Source: Undibacterium sp. (lineage in GTDB: Bacteria; Pseudomonadota; Gammaproteobacteria; Burkholderiales; Burkholderiaceae_D). From it: a stretch of DNA of 55,408 nt. This document shows, piece after piece, positions 47,664 to 55,408 of the stretch. Where the stretch lies: positions 1-55,408 of the forward strand of contig NZ_JAUSFI010000021.1 in NCBI RefSeq assembly GCF_030651495.1, in the 5' to 3' direction. Below the pieces are notes generated by a model. It did not search any database. It worked only from the letters and a program-made list of their open reading frames with translations, and had not been told where the DNA came from. Position 1 is the stretch's first letter; each line of letters begins with the position of its first letter. The position numbers were made by a program, and so were the translations under genes.

Positions 47664-48146
47664 ATGTTATATACCGAATATCTCAGCCCTGTCGGCCCCT
47701 TACTATTGGCTGCCAGTGAACTTGGCCTGGCCGGAGTGTATTTTGAAGAGCATAAGCATTTCGGCGGGAGTGGCGGATGGCAGCGTGATGATAAACATGC
47801 TGTGCTGCAACAAACACGTAGGCAACTGGAGCAGTATTTTGCCGGACAGCGGCGTGAGTTTGATTTGCCACTGGATCTTTCACGCGGCAGTGCCTTTCAG
47901 CAGGCGGTGTGGCAGGCGTTGCGAACACTGCCGTTTGGTAGCACGGCCAGTTACGCCAGTATTGCGCGCCAGATCAACAATCCGGCGGCGGTGCGGGCGG
48001 TTGGCGCGGCTAACGGGCGTAATCCGATCTCGATTATTGTCCCTTGCCATCGGGTAATTGCTAGCTCAGGAGCATTGACGGGTTATGCGGGGGGCCTAGA
48101 GAATAAAAAAAGCTTGCTGGCGCTAGAGGCTAATTTGATCCGCTAG
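47664..48146 (+). CDS. ogt: Methylated-DNA-protein-cysteine S-methyltransferase
   Basis: A 160-residue suicide repair enzyme that takes methyl groups from O6-methylguanine. Seen: N-terminal LSPVGPLLLAASELGLAGV, the DNA-binding helix FGSTASYASIARQI, AVGAANGRNPISIIVPCHRV with the acceptor cysteine, and SGALTGYAGGLENKKSLL. AAGGAG lies 5 nt before ATG 47664. The frame is open further upstream, within the glycosylase gene, but the ribosome site fixes the start. With the Ada-AlkA gene it makes a complete alkylation-response pair. Confidence 0.93.
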   Translation: MLYTEYLSPVGPLLLAASELGLAGVYFEEHKHFGGSGGWQRDDKHAVLQQTRRQLEQYFAGQRREFDLPLDLSRGSAFQQAVWQALRTLPFGSTASYASIARQINNPAAVRAVGAANGRNPISIIVPCHRVIASSGALTGYAGGLENKKSLLALEANLIR

Positions 48147-48319
48147 CAAGGTATTGGCGATACCAAATAAAATGTCATAAAATTATTTGGTGCGGCGCAC
48201 AAAAAATGCTTGACGTCTTAAAAATAACGCGTAAAATAGGATTTGTTGCAGTGCATCATTCAAGTAAATTAATTGGACGTACTGCCATCTATCTGTTTTT
48301 TACTCTTTCGGAGAATGTT

Positions 48320-48880
48320 ATGTACACAACACCAGAACAATTTATCGCTGCTACTAAAGCTAGCTTGGAAGCGCAGTTTGCCGCCCTGACTTCATTGAAC
48401 AAAAAAGCCTTCGAAGGTTTGGAGCAATTTGTTTCCCTGAACGTGAATGCCGCTAAAGCGAGTTTCGAAGAAGGCACTGCCGCTGTTAAGCAATTGGCGA
48501 CAGTAAAAGACCCACAAGAATTTATTTCCCTGACGACAGCGCAAGCGAAACCAAGTGCAGAAAAAGCCTTGGCTTACGGCCGTCACCTGGCTAGTATCAC
48601 TACTGCCACTCAGCAAGAATTCACTAAAGCGGTTGAAGCGCACATCGCTGAAACTAACGCTAAAGTGACTTCCCTGATCGAAGAAGTGACTAAAAATGCA
48701 CCAGCTGGTTCCGAGCAAGCGGTTACTGCTTTGAAATCTGTCGTTGGCAATATCAACGCCGGTTACGAGCAGTTGTCTAAAACGACTAAACAAGCAGTGC
48801 AAACTTTGGAAGAAAACCTGGCGAATGCAACTCAGCAATTCACTCAGGCAGCAGATAAAGTGACTGCTAAGAAAAAATAA
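48320..48880 (+). CDS. phaP: Phasin family protein
   Basis: A 186-residue polyhydroxyalkanoate granule-associated protein. It is almost wholly helical with amphipathic heptads: YTTPEQFIAATKASLEAQFA, LTSLNKKAFEGLEQFVSLNV, EGTAAVKQLATVKDPQEFI and a lysine-rich end. No signal or membrane segment. GGAG precedes ATG 48320; in-frame sequence upstream is AT-rich leader. Phasins coat PHA granules and control their number. The next gene encodes a thiolase that could supply the pathway, but each has its own signals. Confidence 0.9.
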   Translation: MYTTPEQFIAATKASLEAQFAALTSLNKKAFEGLEQFVSLNVNAAKASFEEGTAAVKQLATVKDPQEFISLTTAQAKPSAEKALAYGRHLASITTATQQEFTKAVEAHIAETNAKVTSLIEEVTKNAPAGSEQAVTALKSVVGNINAGYEQLSKTTKQAVQTLEENLANATQQFTQAADKVTAKKK

Positions 48881-48894
48881 GTTGATGTGGTAAT

Positions 48895-48931
48895 AAAAAA
48901 AGCTCCCGCCGCAAACGGGAGCTTTTTTTTT
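48895..48931 (+). terminator. Intrinsic terminator of phaP
   Basis: AAAAAAAGCTCCCG, a CCGCAAA loop and CGGGAGCTTTTTTTTT make a strong GC stem with a long T-tract, 15 nt after the phasin stop. Confidence 0.93.
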
Positions 48932-49046
48932 GGTAAATTTTCCTCAAATAATAGAACTCGTGAGCGATAAACACCAGCCTGGTGTAATCTATTGCGGAAG
49001 TAAATCTTGGCCCGTGTTGTGCGGGCATTTCACTTAGGAGTATCAA

Positions 49047-50222
49047 ATGCAAGATGTCGTCATCGTTGCTGCAGGTCGTACTGCGGTAGGCAAATTTGGT
49101 GGTTCGCTGGCAAAAATCGCCGCATCCGATCTGGGCGCACATGTCATCAAGGGCTTGTTGGCCAAAACCGGCCTGAGCGCCGAGCTGATCAACGAAGTGA
49201 TTTTAGGCCAGGTTTTGACAGCGGGTGTCGGCCAAAACCCCGCACGCCAGGCCGTTATCCGTGCCGGCTTGCCCAATATGGTACCCGCCTTCACGCTCAA
49301 CAAAGTGTGCGGTAGCGGACTGAAAGCCACGCATCTGGCGGCGCAAGCCATCAAAGCCGGCGACGCCGACATCATCATCGCCGGCGGCCAGGAAAATATG
49401 AGCGCTTCGCCGCATGTCTTGAATGGTTCGCGCGATGGTTTTCGTATGGGCGATGCCAAGCTGGTCGATACCATGATCGTCGATGGTTTGTGGGATGTGT
49501 ATAACCAATACCACATGGGCATCACTGCCGAAAACGTCGCCAAGAAATTCGGCATCACGCGTGAAGAACAAGATATCTTTGCGCTCGCCTCGCAAAACAA
49601 GGCAGAAGCGGCGCAAAAAGCCGGCAAATTCAAGGATGAAATTCTACCCTTTGAGATGGTCAGTAAAAAAGGTACGACCATTTTTGATACAGATGAATTC
49701 ATCAAGCATGGCGCTACATTGGAGTCTCTGGCCAGCTTGCGTCCGGCTTTCGATAAGGCCGGTACGGTCACTGCCGGTAATGCATCAGGCCTGAATGATG
49801 GTGCCGCTGCCGTCATCATGATGTCTGCCAGGAAAGCTGAAGAACTCGGTTTACCCGTGCTGGCGCGTATCAAGGCGTATTCTTCGGCCGGAGTTGACCC
49901 TAGTATCATGGGTATGGGGCCGGTTCCTGCGGCACAGTTATGCCTGAAAAAAGCTGGCTGGAGCCATCAGGATCTCGATCTGATGGAAATCAACGAAGCC
50001 TTTGCCGCTCAGGCGATCGGTGTGAATCGTGAAATGGGCTGGGATACCAGCAAGATCAACGTCAATGGCGGCGCGATTGCCATTGGCCATCCTATCGGTG
50101 CATCCGGTTGCCGTATTCTGGTCAGCCTGATTCATGAAATGATACGCCGCGATGCCAAGAAAGGCTTGGCTAGCCTGTGTATCGGTGGCGGTATGGGCGT
50201 GGCGCTGGCGATTGAGCGTTAA
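49047..50222 (+). CDS. Acetyl-CoA acetyltransferase (biosynthetic-type thiolase)
   Basis: A 391-residue thiolase condensing two acetyl-CoA to acetoacetyl-CoA, or the reverse. Seen: N-terminal [18 protein letters not shown], the acylated cysteine in [14 protein letters not shown] (about residue 89), [13 protein letters not shown], the middle [30 protein letters not shown] with the catalytic histidine, and [14 protein letters not shown] with the second cysteine. GGAG precedes the ATG. It is PhaA/AtoB-like. Proximity to phaP suggests PHB synthesis, but a phaB or phaC gene is not in the window, so ketone or fatty-acid use remains possible. Confidence 0.93.
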   Translation: MQDVVIVAAGRTAVGKFGGSLAKIAASDLGAHVIKGLLAKTGLSAELINEVILGQVLTAGVGQNPARQAVIRAGLPNMVPAFTLNKVCGSGLKATHLAAQAIKAGDADIIIAGGQENMSASPHVLNGSRDGFRMGDAKLVDTMIVDGLWDVYNQYHMGITAENVAKKFGITREEQDIFALASQNKAEAAQKAGKFKDEILPFEMVSKKGTTIFDTDEFIKHGATLESLASLRPAFDKAGTVTAGNASGLNDGAAAVIMMSARKAEELGLPVLARIKAYSSAGVDPSIMGMGPVPAAQLCLKKAGWSHQDLDLMEINEAFAAQAIGVNREMGWDTSKINVNGGAIAIGHPIGASGCRILVSLIHEMIRRDAKKGLASLCIGGGMGVALAIER

Positions 50223-50240
50223 TTGTATTGAACGGTCACT

Positions 50241-50294
50241 GCTTCAGGCATAAAAAATCCCCGCAGACTTCGCGGGGATTTTTTTGCCTGAAGC
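50241..50294. terminator. Long bidirectional terminator hairpin
   Basis: The inner stem ATCCCCGC/GCGGGGAT has A and T tracts, and is nested in an outer perfect 10-bp stem GCTTCAGGCA (50241-50250) with TGCCTGAAGC (50285-50294). The 54-nt structure fills the space between the convergent thiolase and peptide-transporter genes. Confidence 0.92.
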
Positions 50295-50311
50295 AAAAAC
50301 GCCAACTTCAA

Positions 50312-51796
50312 TCAGGCTTTGCCGTGCATGAGTTTTTTCAGCAGCGGGGTTATCAACAGCAGGATGATGCCGGCACCGATCGAGCTGCCCACCAGGAAGC
50401 CATAAATGGGGAAGGACGATCCCTTTAGCATTTCTTCCAGTAAGCCCGCCAGCATATTCGCCGCGGCATTCGCCAGATACCATACCCCCAGCATCAAAGC
50501 GCCGACCCGCGCCGGTGCCAGCTTGGTGACCATCGACAAGCCAACTGGCGACAGGCACAACTCGCCGATGGTATGCAATAAGTAGACGAAGAACAGCCAT
50601 TGCGGGCCGACCGTACCGGAGACATTCGCCTGGTTTTGCGCCATCGCCATGACAATAAAGCCCAGCCCAAGAATGATCATGCCGATGGCCATTTTGGCCG
50701 GTGTCGGCAAGCAAAAACGTGACTGCGCGTTGCGCGTCCAGATGAAAGCCATAATAGGGCCGAGCAGCACGATACCGAGTGGATTGACGGCCTGGAAATA
50801 AGAGGTAGGAATTTCCCAGCCGCCCAGATGCCGGTCCGTCTGCTTGTCGGCAAACAGGCTCATGGTACCGCCAGCCTGTTCAAAACCCATCCAGAAGAAC
50901 ACCACAAAAAAGCCCATGATGAGGATGGCGGCAATCCGCTGCCACTCTTCGCCAGTCAGTTTTTCTGCCCCCTGTTTAGGTTTGCTGCTCATCCATAAGG
51001 CCGCTAAAATACCCAGCGCGATCAGCATTTTTGCCGGCAATGGCAAACTGCTCCAGATTGGTCCTAGCAGTGACCAGGCACCTAAGACGCCCAGCACGAG
51101 CGGTATCATGCCGGCACTGATGCATAAAATATGCAGCCAGTCGGTTTTGTCCAGGCTGGTTTTGTCGCCGATAAAACCAGCATTACCCAGTTTTTTCTGC
51201 CCCCAGACAAATTGCGCCAGACCGCAGCACATGCCGACACCGGCCGCGGCAAAACCATAATGCCAGCCGACTTTTTCGCCCAGCGTGCCGGCAATCAGCG
51301 GCGCCAGAAACGCGCCGGTATTCACTCCCATATAAAAGAAAGTGAAACCGCCATCGCGGCGCGGATCGTTTTCGCGGTACAGGGAGCCGAGCAGGGAACC
51401 GATATTCGGTTTGAAGAAGCCGTTACCGATAATCAGTAAGCCCAGTGCCAGATGCAGGAAGGCAGGGAATGCCATCGCAAAATGACCGAGTGCCATGGTA
51501 AAGCCGCCTATCAGGATCGCCTTGCGTTTACCCAGATAACGGTCGGCCAGATAACCTCCCATCAGCGGCGACAAATAGACCAGCCCGGTATACGTGGCAT
51601 ACAGTGCCAAGGCGTTGGCCCTGTCATAGCCTTGCGCGTTAACTAAATAGATCACCAGCAGGGCGCGCATGCCGTAATAACTGAAGCGCTCCCACATTTC
51701 GGTCAAAAACAACATAGGTAATGCCGCGGGCTGGCGCTCTTTGATCACCGCGCTCGAAATCGGTATGGCCGCATTGAAACTGGTACTGGTAGTCAC
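50312..51796 (-). CDS. Proton-dependent oligopeptide transporter (POT family)
   Basis: A 494-residue MFS carrier of the POT/PTR family importing di- or tripeptides with protons. Seen: the family signature EMWERFSYYGMRALL near residue 40 (ExxERFxYYG), YLADRYLGKRKAIL, the FFYMGVNTGAFLAPLIAG signature in helix 5, and late KLAPARVGALMLGVWYLA. It has 14 predicted helices. I set the start at GTG 51796 because AAGGAG lies 6 nt upstream and the protein then matches the family; 30 further codons are open before it. It is convergent with the thiolase gene. Confidence 0.9.
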   Translation of the reverse strand: MTTSTSFNAAIPISSAVIKERQPAALPMLFLTEMWERFSYYGMRALLVIYLVNAQGYDRANALALYATYTGLVYLSPLMGGYLADRYLGKRKAILIGGFTMALGHFAMAFPAFLHLALGLLIIGNGFFKPNIGSLLGSLYRENDPRRDGGFTFFYMGVNTGAFLAPLIAGTLGEKVGWHYGFAAAGVGMCCGLAQFVWGQKKLGNAGFIGDKTSLDKTDWLHILCISAGMIPLVLGVLGAWSLLGPIWSSLPLPAKMLIALGILAALWMSSKPKQGAEKLTGEEWQRIAAILIMGFFVVFFWMGFEQAGGTMSLFADKQTDRHLGGWEIPTSYFQAVNPLGIVLLGPIMAFIWTRNAQSRFCLPTPAKMAIGMIILGLGFIVMAMAQNQANVSGTVGPQWLFFVYLLHTIGELCLSPVGLSMVTKLAPARVGALMLGVWYLANAAANMLAGLLEEMLKGSSFPIYGFLVGSSIGAGIILLLITPLLKKLMHGKA

Positions 51797-52087
51797 AAAT
51801 TTCTCCTTAGGGATGCACACGTCTCTGGATTGGACGTTCTGGGATGGGGTGAATGGTAAATTCGGCGGCAAGCTTACCATGGGCATAGGGCTTCGTTATC
51901 ACAAACGGTTTACAACCGAAAAATCTTCGTTAAACGGGACCTTCTTTACGCATTTGTATGGTGAGGCGTTGCTTCTACGGTAGTTTGCGCGGCTAGCTAA
52001 ATTTGCCTAGACAGTTAAATATGAGGAAAATATACTGGGTCCGACAAAATGTTTACCCACGCAGATCATTTCTAAAGCAATAAAATT

Positions 52088-54568
52088 ATGCTCCCCCAGA
52101 TTAAATTGATCGCGCCACTGCTGATCGGCAGCACCTTTTCTATGATGGCGAGCAGTGCCGCCGCCTCTGCCAATATGAATGGCTACCAAATCCCCGCGCC
52201 AGAATTACAGGCAGTGGTCGATGCCCCGCGTGGCCCGCTGTTGCAACTCGGGCCGCAACGCAAGCGGGCTTTGCTGGTGAACCTGCCCGGCTTGCCGGGG
52301 ATTATCGATGTCGCGCAGCCAGAGCTGAAGCTGGCCGGTTTGCGCATCAACGTCAAGACCCGCGCCGCCAGCCGCTTTGAGTTTGGTAACGAACTGAGTT
52401 TGCTCGATATTGCCAGCGGCAAGATTCGCAAGGTGACGGGTTTGCCGCAGAACCCGCGCATTGCCGATTCGCTCTGGTCGAACGATGAGCGCTGGCTGGC
52501 ATTTAGCCGCTGGAGCGAGCAAGGGGTGGAGCTGTGGTTGCTGGATGCAGAAAAAGCCAGTGCCCGCCGCCTGACGAAAGAACATCTGAACGCCAGCACC
52601 AGTGCCGGTTTTACCTGGCTCAGTGGCGACATGGGCGGATCGCAACAGCTGCTGCTGCGCCTGATACCGGCCAAACAGGCAAAAGCGCCGCTGGCGCCGA
52701 TCGCACCTAGCGGGCCGAATGCGCAGGAAACCCAGGGCGGCAAAGTGGCGCAAAACCGCACTTATCCCGATATGCTGAAAAACCCGTTTGACGCCGATAT
52801 GCTGGAGTGGCAATTGCAGAGCCAGCTCGCGCGCATCAGCGTGACCGGCGAGCTGCACCGGATCGGCCCGGTCGCCCCTTTGCTGGCGGCGCAGCCATCG
52901 CCGGACGGCCACTACATCTTAACCACGCAGTTGTGCCGCCCATATTCATATATGTTACCGATTTCGCGCTTCCCGCAATTGGTTGAGATGTGGGATAGCC
53001 AGGGCAATAAGCTCAAAACCATCCAGGAGCGACCGTTGCGCGAACGTCTGCCTGCCGGCAACGATGCGGTGCAAACCGGGCCGCGCAATTATGGCTGGCG
53101 CGCCGATCAGGCCGCGACTTTGTATTGGGCCGAGGCGCAAGATGGCGGCGACCCCCATCAACAGGCGAGCGTGCGTGACAGCCTGTTCCAGCAAGCTGCG
53201 CCGTTTTCCGCCATTCCTGACAAGTTGCTTGATCTGGCCACGCGCTTCGCCGATGTCGATTGGGGCCGCGATGATCTGGCGCTGGTGACCGAATATTGGT
53301 GGACGACGCGCGAACTGCGTACCTGGCGCATACAGCCGGGCACGCCAGGGAGCGCCCCAGAATTGATTTTTGCGCGCAAGTCGGAAGACCGCTATGCCGA
53401 TCAGGGCAATCCTTCCATGCGCCTGAACGCGCTGGGGCGTGCCGTATTGCGCACGGCGGCCGATGGCAACACGCTATTGTTGATCGGTGCCGGTGCCAGC
53501 CCGGAAGGCGATCGTCCTTTTCTGGATCAATTTGATTTGACCAGTAAACAGGCGACGCGTTTATGGTGTTCGCAAGCGCCGTTTTATGAATCGGTAGTGG
53601 CGTTGCTGGATGACGAGGGCAAGCAATTCATTACCAGCCGCGAATCCAGCGACGAGCGGCCCAATTTTTATCTGCGCGATCTCGCCAGCCTGGATAATAA
53701 AGATGCCGGGCGCGCCTTAACCAGCTTCCCGCACCCGACGCCACAGTTGAAAGGCGTGCAAAAGCAGCAGATCCATTATCGGCGCGCCGATGGGGTCAGT
53801 CTGTCGGCCACTTTATACCTGCCGCCCGGGTATGAGCCGCAACGTGACGGCCCGCGCCCTATGCTGATGTGGGCCTATCCGGAAGAATTTAAAACCGCAG
53901 CCGCCGCCGGGCAGGTGAAGGACTCTCCCTATAAGTTCAATCGCATCAGCTATTGGGGCCCGCAGATTATGCTGGCACGCGGCTACACCGTGCTCGATCA
54001 TCCGGCCATGCCTATTGTCGGTGAAGGCGATCAAGAGCCGAACGACAGCTATCTGGCGCAGCTCAAGATGGATGCGGAGGCGGCAGTGGATGAAGTGGTG
54101 CGACTGGGCGTTGCCGAACGTCACAAAATCGCTATCGGCGGGCATAGCTATGGTGCCTTCATGACTGCCAATCTGCTGGCGCACACCAGATTGTTTCGTG
54201 CCGGAATCGCCCGCTCCGGTGCGTATAACCGCAGTCTGACGCCATTTGGCTTTCAGGCAGAGGACCGGAATTTTTGGGATGCCAAAGAGGTGTACCAAGC
54301 CATGGCACCGTTTAACTTTGCCAATCAGATCAAAGATCCGATTTTGTTTATCCACGGTGAGCAAGACAGCAATTCCGGCACTTTTCCGGTGCAAAGCGAA
54401 CGCATGTATCAGGCGCTGCAAGGTCTCGGCGCCACCACACGTCTGGTGATGTTGCCGAACGAAAGTCACGGTTACCGCGCTCGCGAATCCATTTTGCACA
54501 TGTTATGGGAGCAGGATCATTGGCTGGATAAGCATGTCAAGAGCGCCCAGGACGTCAGCGACAAATAA
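52088..54568 (+). CDS. S9-family (prolyl oligopeptidase-like) serine peptidase, exported
   Basis: An 826-residue peptidase with a signal peptide (APLLIGSTFSMMASSAAASA), a beta-propeller-like middle and a C-terminal alpha/beta-hydrolase domain. Catalytic residues: Ser in IGGHSYGAFMTANLL (about 687), Asp in IHGEQDSNSGTFPVQ (about 760) and His in PNESHGYRARES (about 793). The layout resembles glutamyl endopeptidase-like S9 members. It probably cleaves peptides in the periplasm. The opposite-strand POT gene could take up products, which is inference. No clear ribosome site precedes ATG 52088. Confidence 0.88.
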   Translation: MLPQIKLIAPLLIGSTFSMMASSAAASANMNGYQIPAPELQAVVDAPRGPLLQLGPQRKRALLVNLPGLPGIIDVAQPELKLAGLRINVKTRAASRFEFGNELSLLDIASGKIRKVTGLPQNPRIADSLWSNDERWLAFSRWSEQGVELWLLDAEKASARRLTKEHLNASTSAGFTWLSGDMGGSQQLLLRLIPAKQAKAPLAPIAPSGPNAQETQGGKVAQNRTYPDMLKNPFDADMLEWQLQSQLARISVTGELHRIGPVAPLLAAQPSPDGHYILTTQLCRPYSYMLPISRFPQLVEMWDSQGNKLKTIQERPLRERLPAGNDAVQTGPRNYGWRADQAATLYWAEAQDGGDPHQQASVRDSLFQQAAPFSAIPDKLLDLATRFADVDWGRDDLALVTEYWWTTRELRTWRIQPGTPGSAPELIFARKSEDRYADQGNPSMRLNALGRAVLRTAADGNTLLLIGAGASPEGDRPFLDQFDLTSKQATRLWCSQAPFYESVVALLDDEGKQFITSRESSDERPNFYLRDLASLDNKDAGRALTSFPHPTPQLKGVQKQQIHYRRADGVSLSATLYLPPGYEPQRDGPRPMLMWAYPEEFKTAAAAGQVKDSPYKFNRISYWGPQIMLARGYTVLDHPAMPIVGEGDQEPNDSYLAQLKMDAEAAVDEVVRLGVAERHKIAIGGHSYGAFMTANLLAHTRLFRAGIARSGAYNRSLTPFGFQAEDRNFWDAKEVYQAMAPFNFANQIKDPILFIHGEQDSNSGTFPVQSERMYQALQGLGATTRLVMLPNESHGYRARESILHMLWEQDHWLDKHVKSAQDVSDK

Positions 54569-54576
54569 CCGGTGCA

Positions 54577-54616
54577 GCAGCTCAGCGCATCTTTATATGC
54601 TGAGCTGCGTGCTTTT
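54577..54616 (+). terminator. Probable terminator of the S9 peptidase gene
   Basis: GCAGCTCAGC (54577-54586) and GCTGAGCTGC (54599-54608) form a perfect 10-bp stem with a 12-nt loop, followed by GTGCTTTT. The T-tract is short. Confidence 0.65.
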
Positions 54617-54777
54617 AGGGGAGTATAGGGCTTGATGCCGCGGCCGCGCATATGCTATATGCGTATAAATGCAGCTCCATTACATACTACTCCCCAGTAT
54701 TTATCTGCCATATTCTATTGGCACAGTCGTGTAGTTTTCCTTTATGATGGTTTTCATCTTCCTTACTGGCCACCTCC

Positions 54778-55185
54778 ATGCTCAAAGCCATCATTCTCGA
54801 TAATCAGGCGGTTACCCGTAACTTATTGGGCTCTGTGCTGACCACTGGTGGCCACGAAGTCGTGGGCGATGCCAATACCAATTCGTCAAACCTGGCGCGT
54901 ATGGTCAAATTGCAGCCGCAAATTGTCTGTGTCGATATCGGCGAAGCGAATGGTGAAGGGTTGGCGCTATTAGATAGCTTGCGCAAGGAATTGCCCAAGG
55001 CACTCATTTTTCTGGTGTCCTCAAAAATTGATGCGGCTACCATACAGTCGGCACAGCAGCATGGTGTTAGCGGGTTCATCGTCAAGCCTTTCAATTCAGT
55101 TGCGGTGCTGAACTCCATACGCAACACCATCTTGCGCATCGCTAAACAGCAAAAAACTAAAGTCGAACAAAGTCAGGACGAATAG
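54778..55185 (+). CDS. Stand-alone receiver-domain protein
   Basis: A 135-residue CheY-like protein: LKAIILDNQAVTRNLLGSVL (only one acidic residue where most receivers have a DD pair), phospho-acceptor Asp in PQIVCVDIGEANGEG near residue 60, Ser/Thr in IFLVSSKIDA, and Lys in FIVKPFNSVAVLNS. It ends with a short charged tail. There is no output domain. The loss of one acidic residue (ILDNQ instead of DD) may alter magnesium binding. No kinase is adjacent. Confidence 0.85.
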   Translation: MLKAIILDNQAVTRNLLGSVLTTGGHEVVGDANTNSSNLARMVKLQPQIVCVDIGEANGEGLALLDSLRKELPKALIFLVSSKIDAATIQSAQQHGVSGFIVKPFNSVAVLNSIRNTILRIAKQQKTKVEQSQDE

Positions 55186-55253
55186 CGAAGCGGTTAAGGC
55201 GCAACACTCTTTTCTTCGCCGCTTTCCAATATAAACTATTTAGTTCAAAAAGC

Positions 55254-55283
55254 TTGCCAAGGAAGGGCAAGCTTTGCTATAGT
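55254..55283 (+). promoter_or_regulatory. Strong promoter with GC-rich discriminator
   Basis: TTGCCA (55254-55259), an 18-nt spacer and TATAGT (55278-55283), followed by TCGCCTCCCGC. An inverted repeat AAGCTTGCC/GGCAAGCTT (55250-55258, 55266-55274) overlaps the -35 and spacer. The GC-rich discriminator is typical of stringently controlled stable-RNA promoters. Confidence 0.6.
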
Positions 55284-55394
55284 TCGCCTCCCGCTGAAGA
55301 GCGGGGGTAAAAAGAAAGAAAGTACGGCAAGGCAAAGCAGTTCCCGGGTTTGAATCGGCAGGATAAAAATTCAAGCGCTTATAAAACAAGGGGG

Positions 55395-55408
55395 TTGACG
55401 AGCTGGAG
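55395..55408 (+). promoter_or_regulatory. Second -35-like element cut by the window edge
   Basis: TTGACG at 55395-55400 lies 8 nt before the window end, so its -10 is not visible. Together with the promoter at 55254 it suggests tandem promoters before a gene or RNA operon beyond the edge. Confidence 0.35.

Overview
The window looks like a chromosomal segment of a betaproteobacterium, most likely Burkholderiales and close to Oxalobacteraceae (Undibacterium/Janthinobacterium-like). That placement is inferred from gene content and protein style: phasin plus thiolase, an Ada-AlkA fusion beside an O6-methylguanine methyltransferase, a DUF4865 gene divergent from a LysR regulator, and large TonB receptors with a VQRVEVTGSSIKR-type N-terminus. 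Most of it is ordinary housekeeping or metabolic DNA with moderately high GC. The exception is an AT-rich island at about 33.8-42.0 kb.

Layout. 0-2.4 kb: tail of an unidentified gene, a succinyl-CoA:acetate CoA-transferase and a small ribbon-helix-helix-like protein. 2.6-8.9 kb: a leftward purine operon xdhA-xdhB-xdhC-guaD (guanine to xanthine to urate). 9-15.3 kb: a REC-PAS protein, a lipoprotein lipase, a membrane protein, a LysR regulator divergent from DUF4865, and an O-methyltransferase. 15.5-20.9 kb: Rep helicase, ChaA-type antiporter, TraB/GumN protein, a small unknown and a hexose-6-phosphate mutarotase. 20.9-26 kb: orphan solute-binding protein, CorA/ZntB transporter, SirB2-like protein, and a GMC oxidoreductase divergent from an AraC regulator. 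26-31.7 kb: exported thioredoxin plus multi-PAS histidine kinase, DNA polymerase IV with a possible LexA box, tRNA-Arg(CCG) and a membrane-anchored cytochrome c. 31.7-33.8 kb: 2,4-dienoyl-CoA reductase. 33.8-42.0 kb: two paralogous TonB-dependent receptors, each followed by a convergent 4-oxalocrotonate tautomerase gene; the first tautomerase copy is dead and the second intact. 42-46 kb: Dcp peptidase, a 43-residue membrane peptide gene and an MFS carrier. 46-55.4 kb: Ada-AlkA and Ogt alkylation repair, phasin, thiolase, POT peptide transporter, S9 peptidase, a stand-alone receiver protein, and at the right edge a strong promoter with a second -35-like element that may lead into an rRNA or tRNA operon.

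Two structures stand out. First, five copies of one imperfect palindromic element (about 60-110 nt) sit only between genes. Their arms differ from copy to copy but stay complementary within each copy, as expected of a REP/MITE-like family whose fold matters. Second, the receptor-tautomerase unit appears to be a tandem duplication. The tautomerase copies are almost identical at the receptor-proximal end, while the receptors between the conserved flanks are strongly diverged. This suggests exchange or rapid divergence of the receptor body. I saw no CRISPR array, prophage, complete insertion sequence or defence system. One short ORF at about 38 kb may be a transposase relic.
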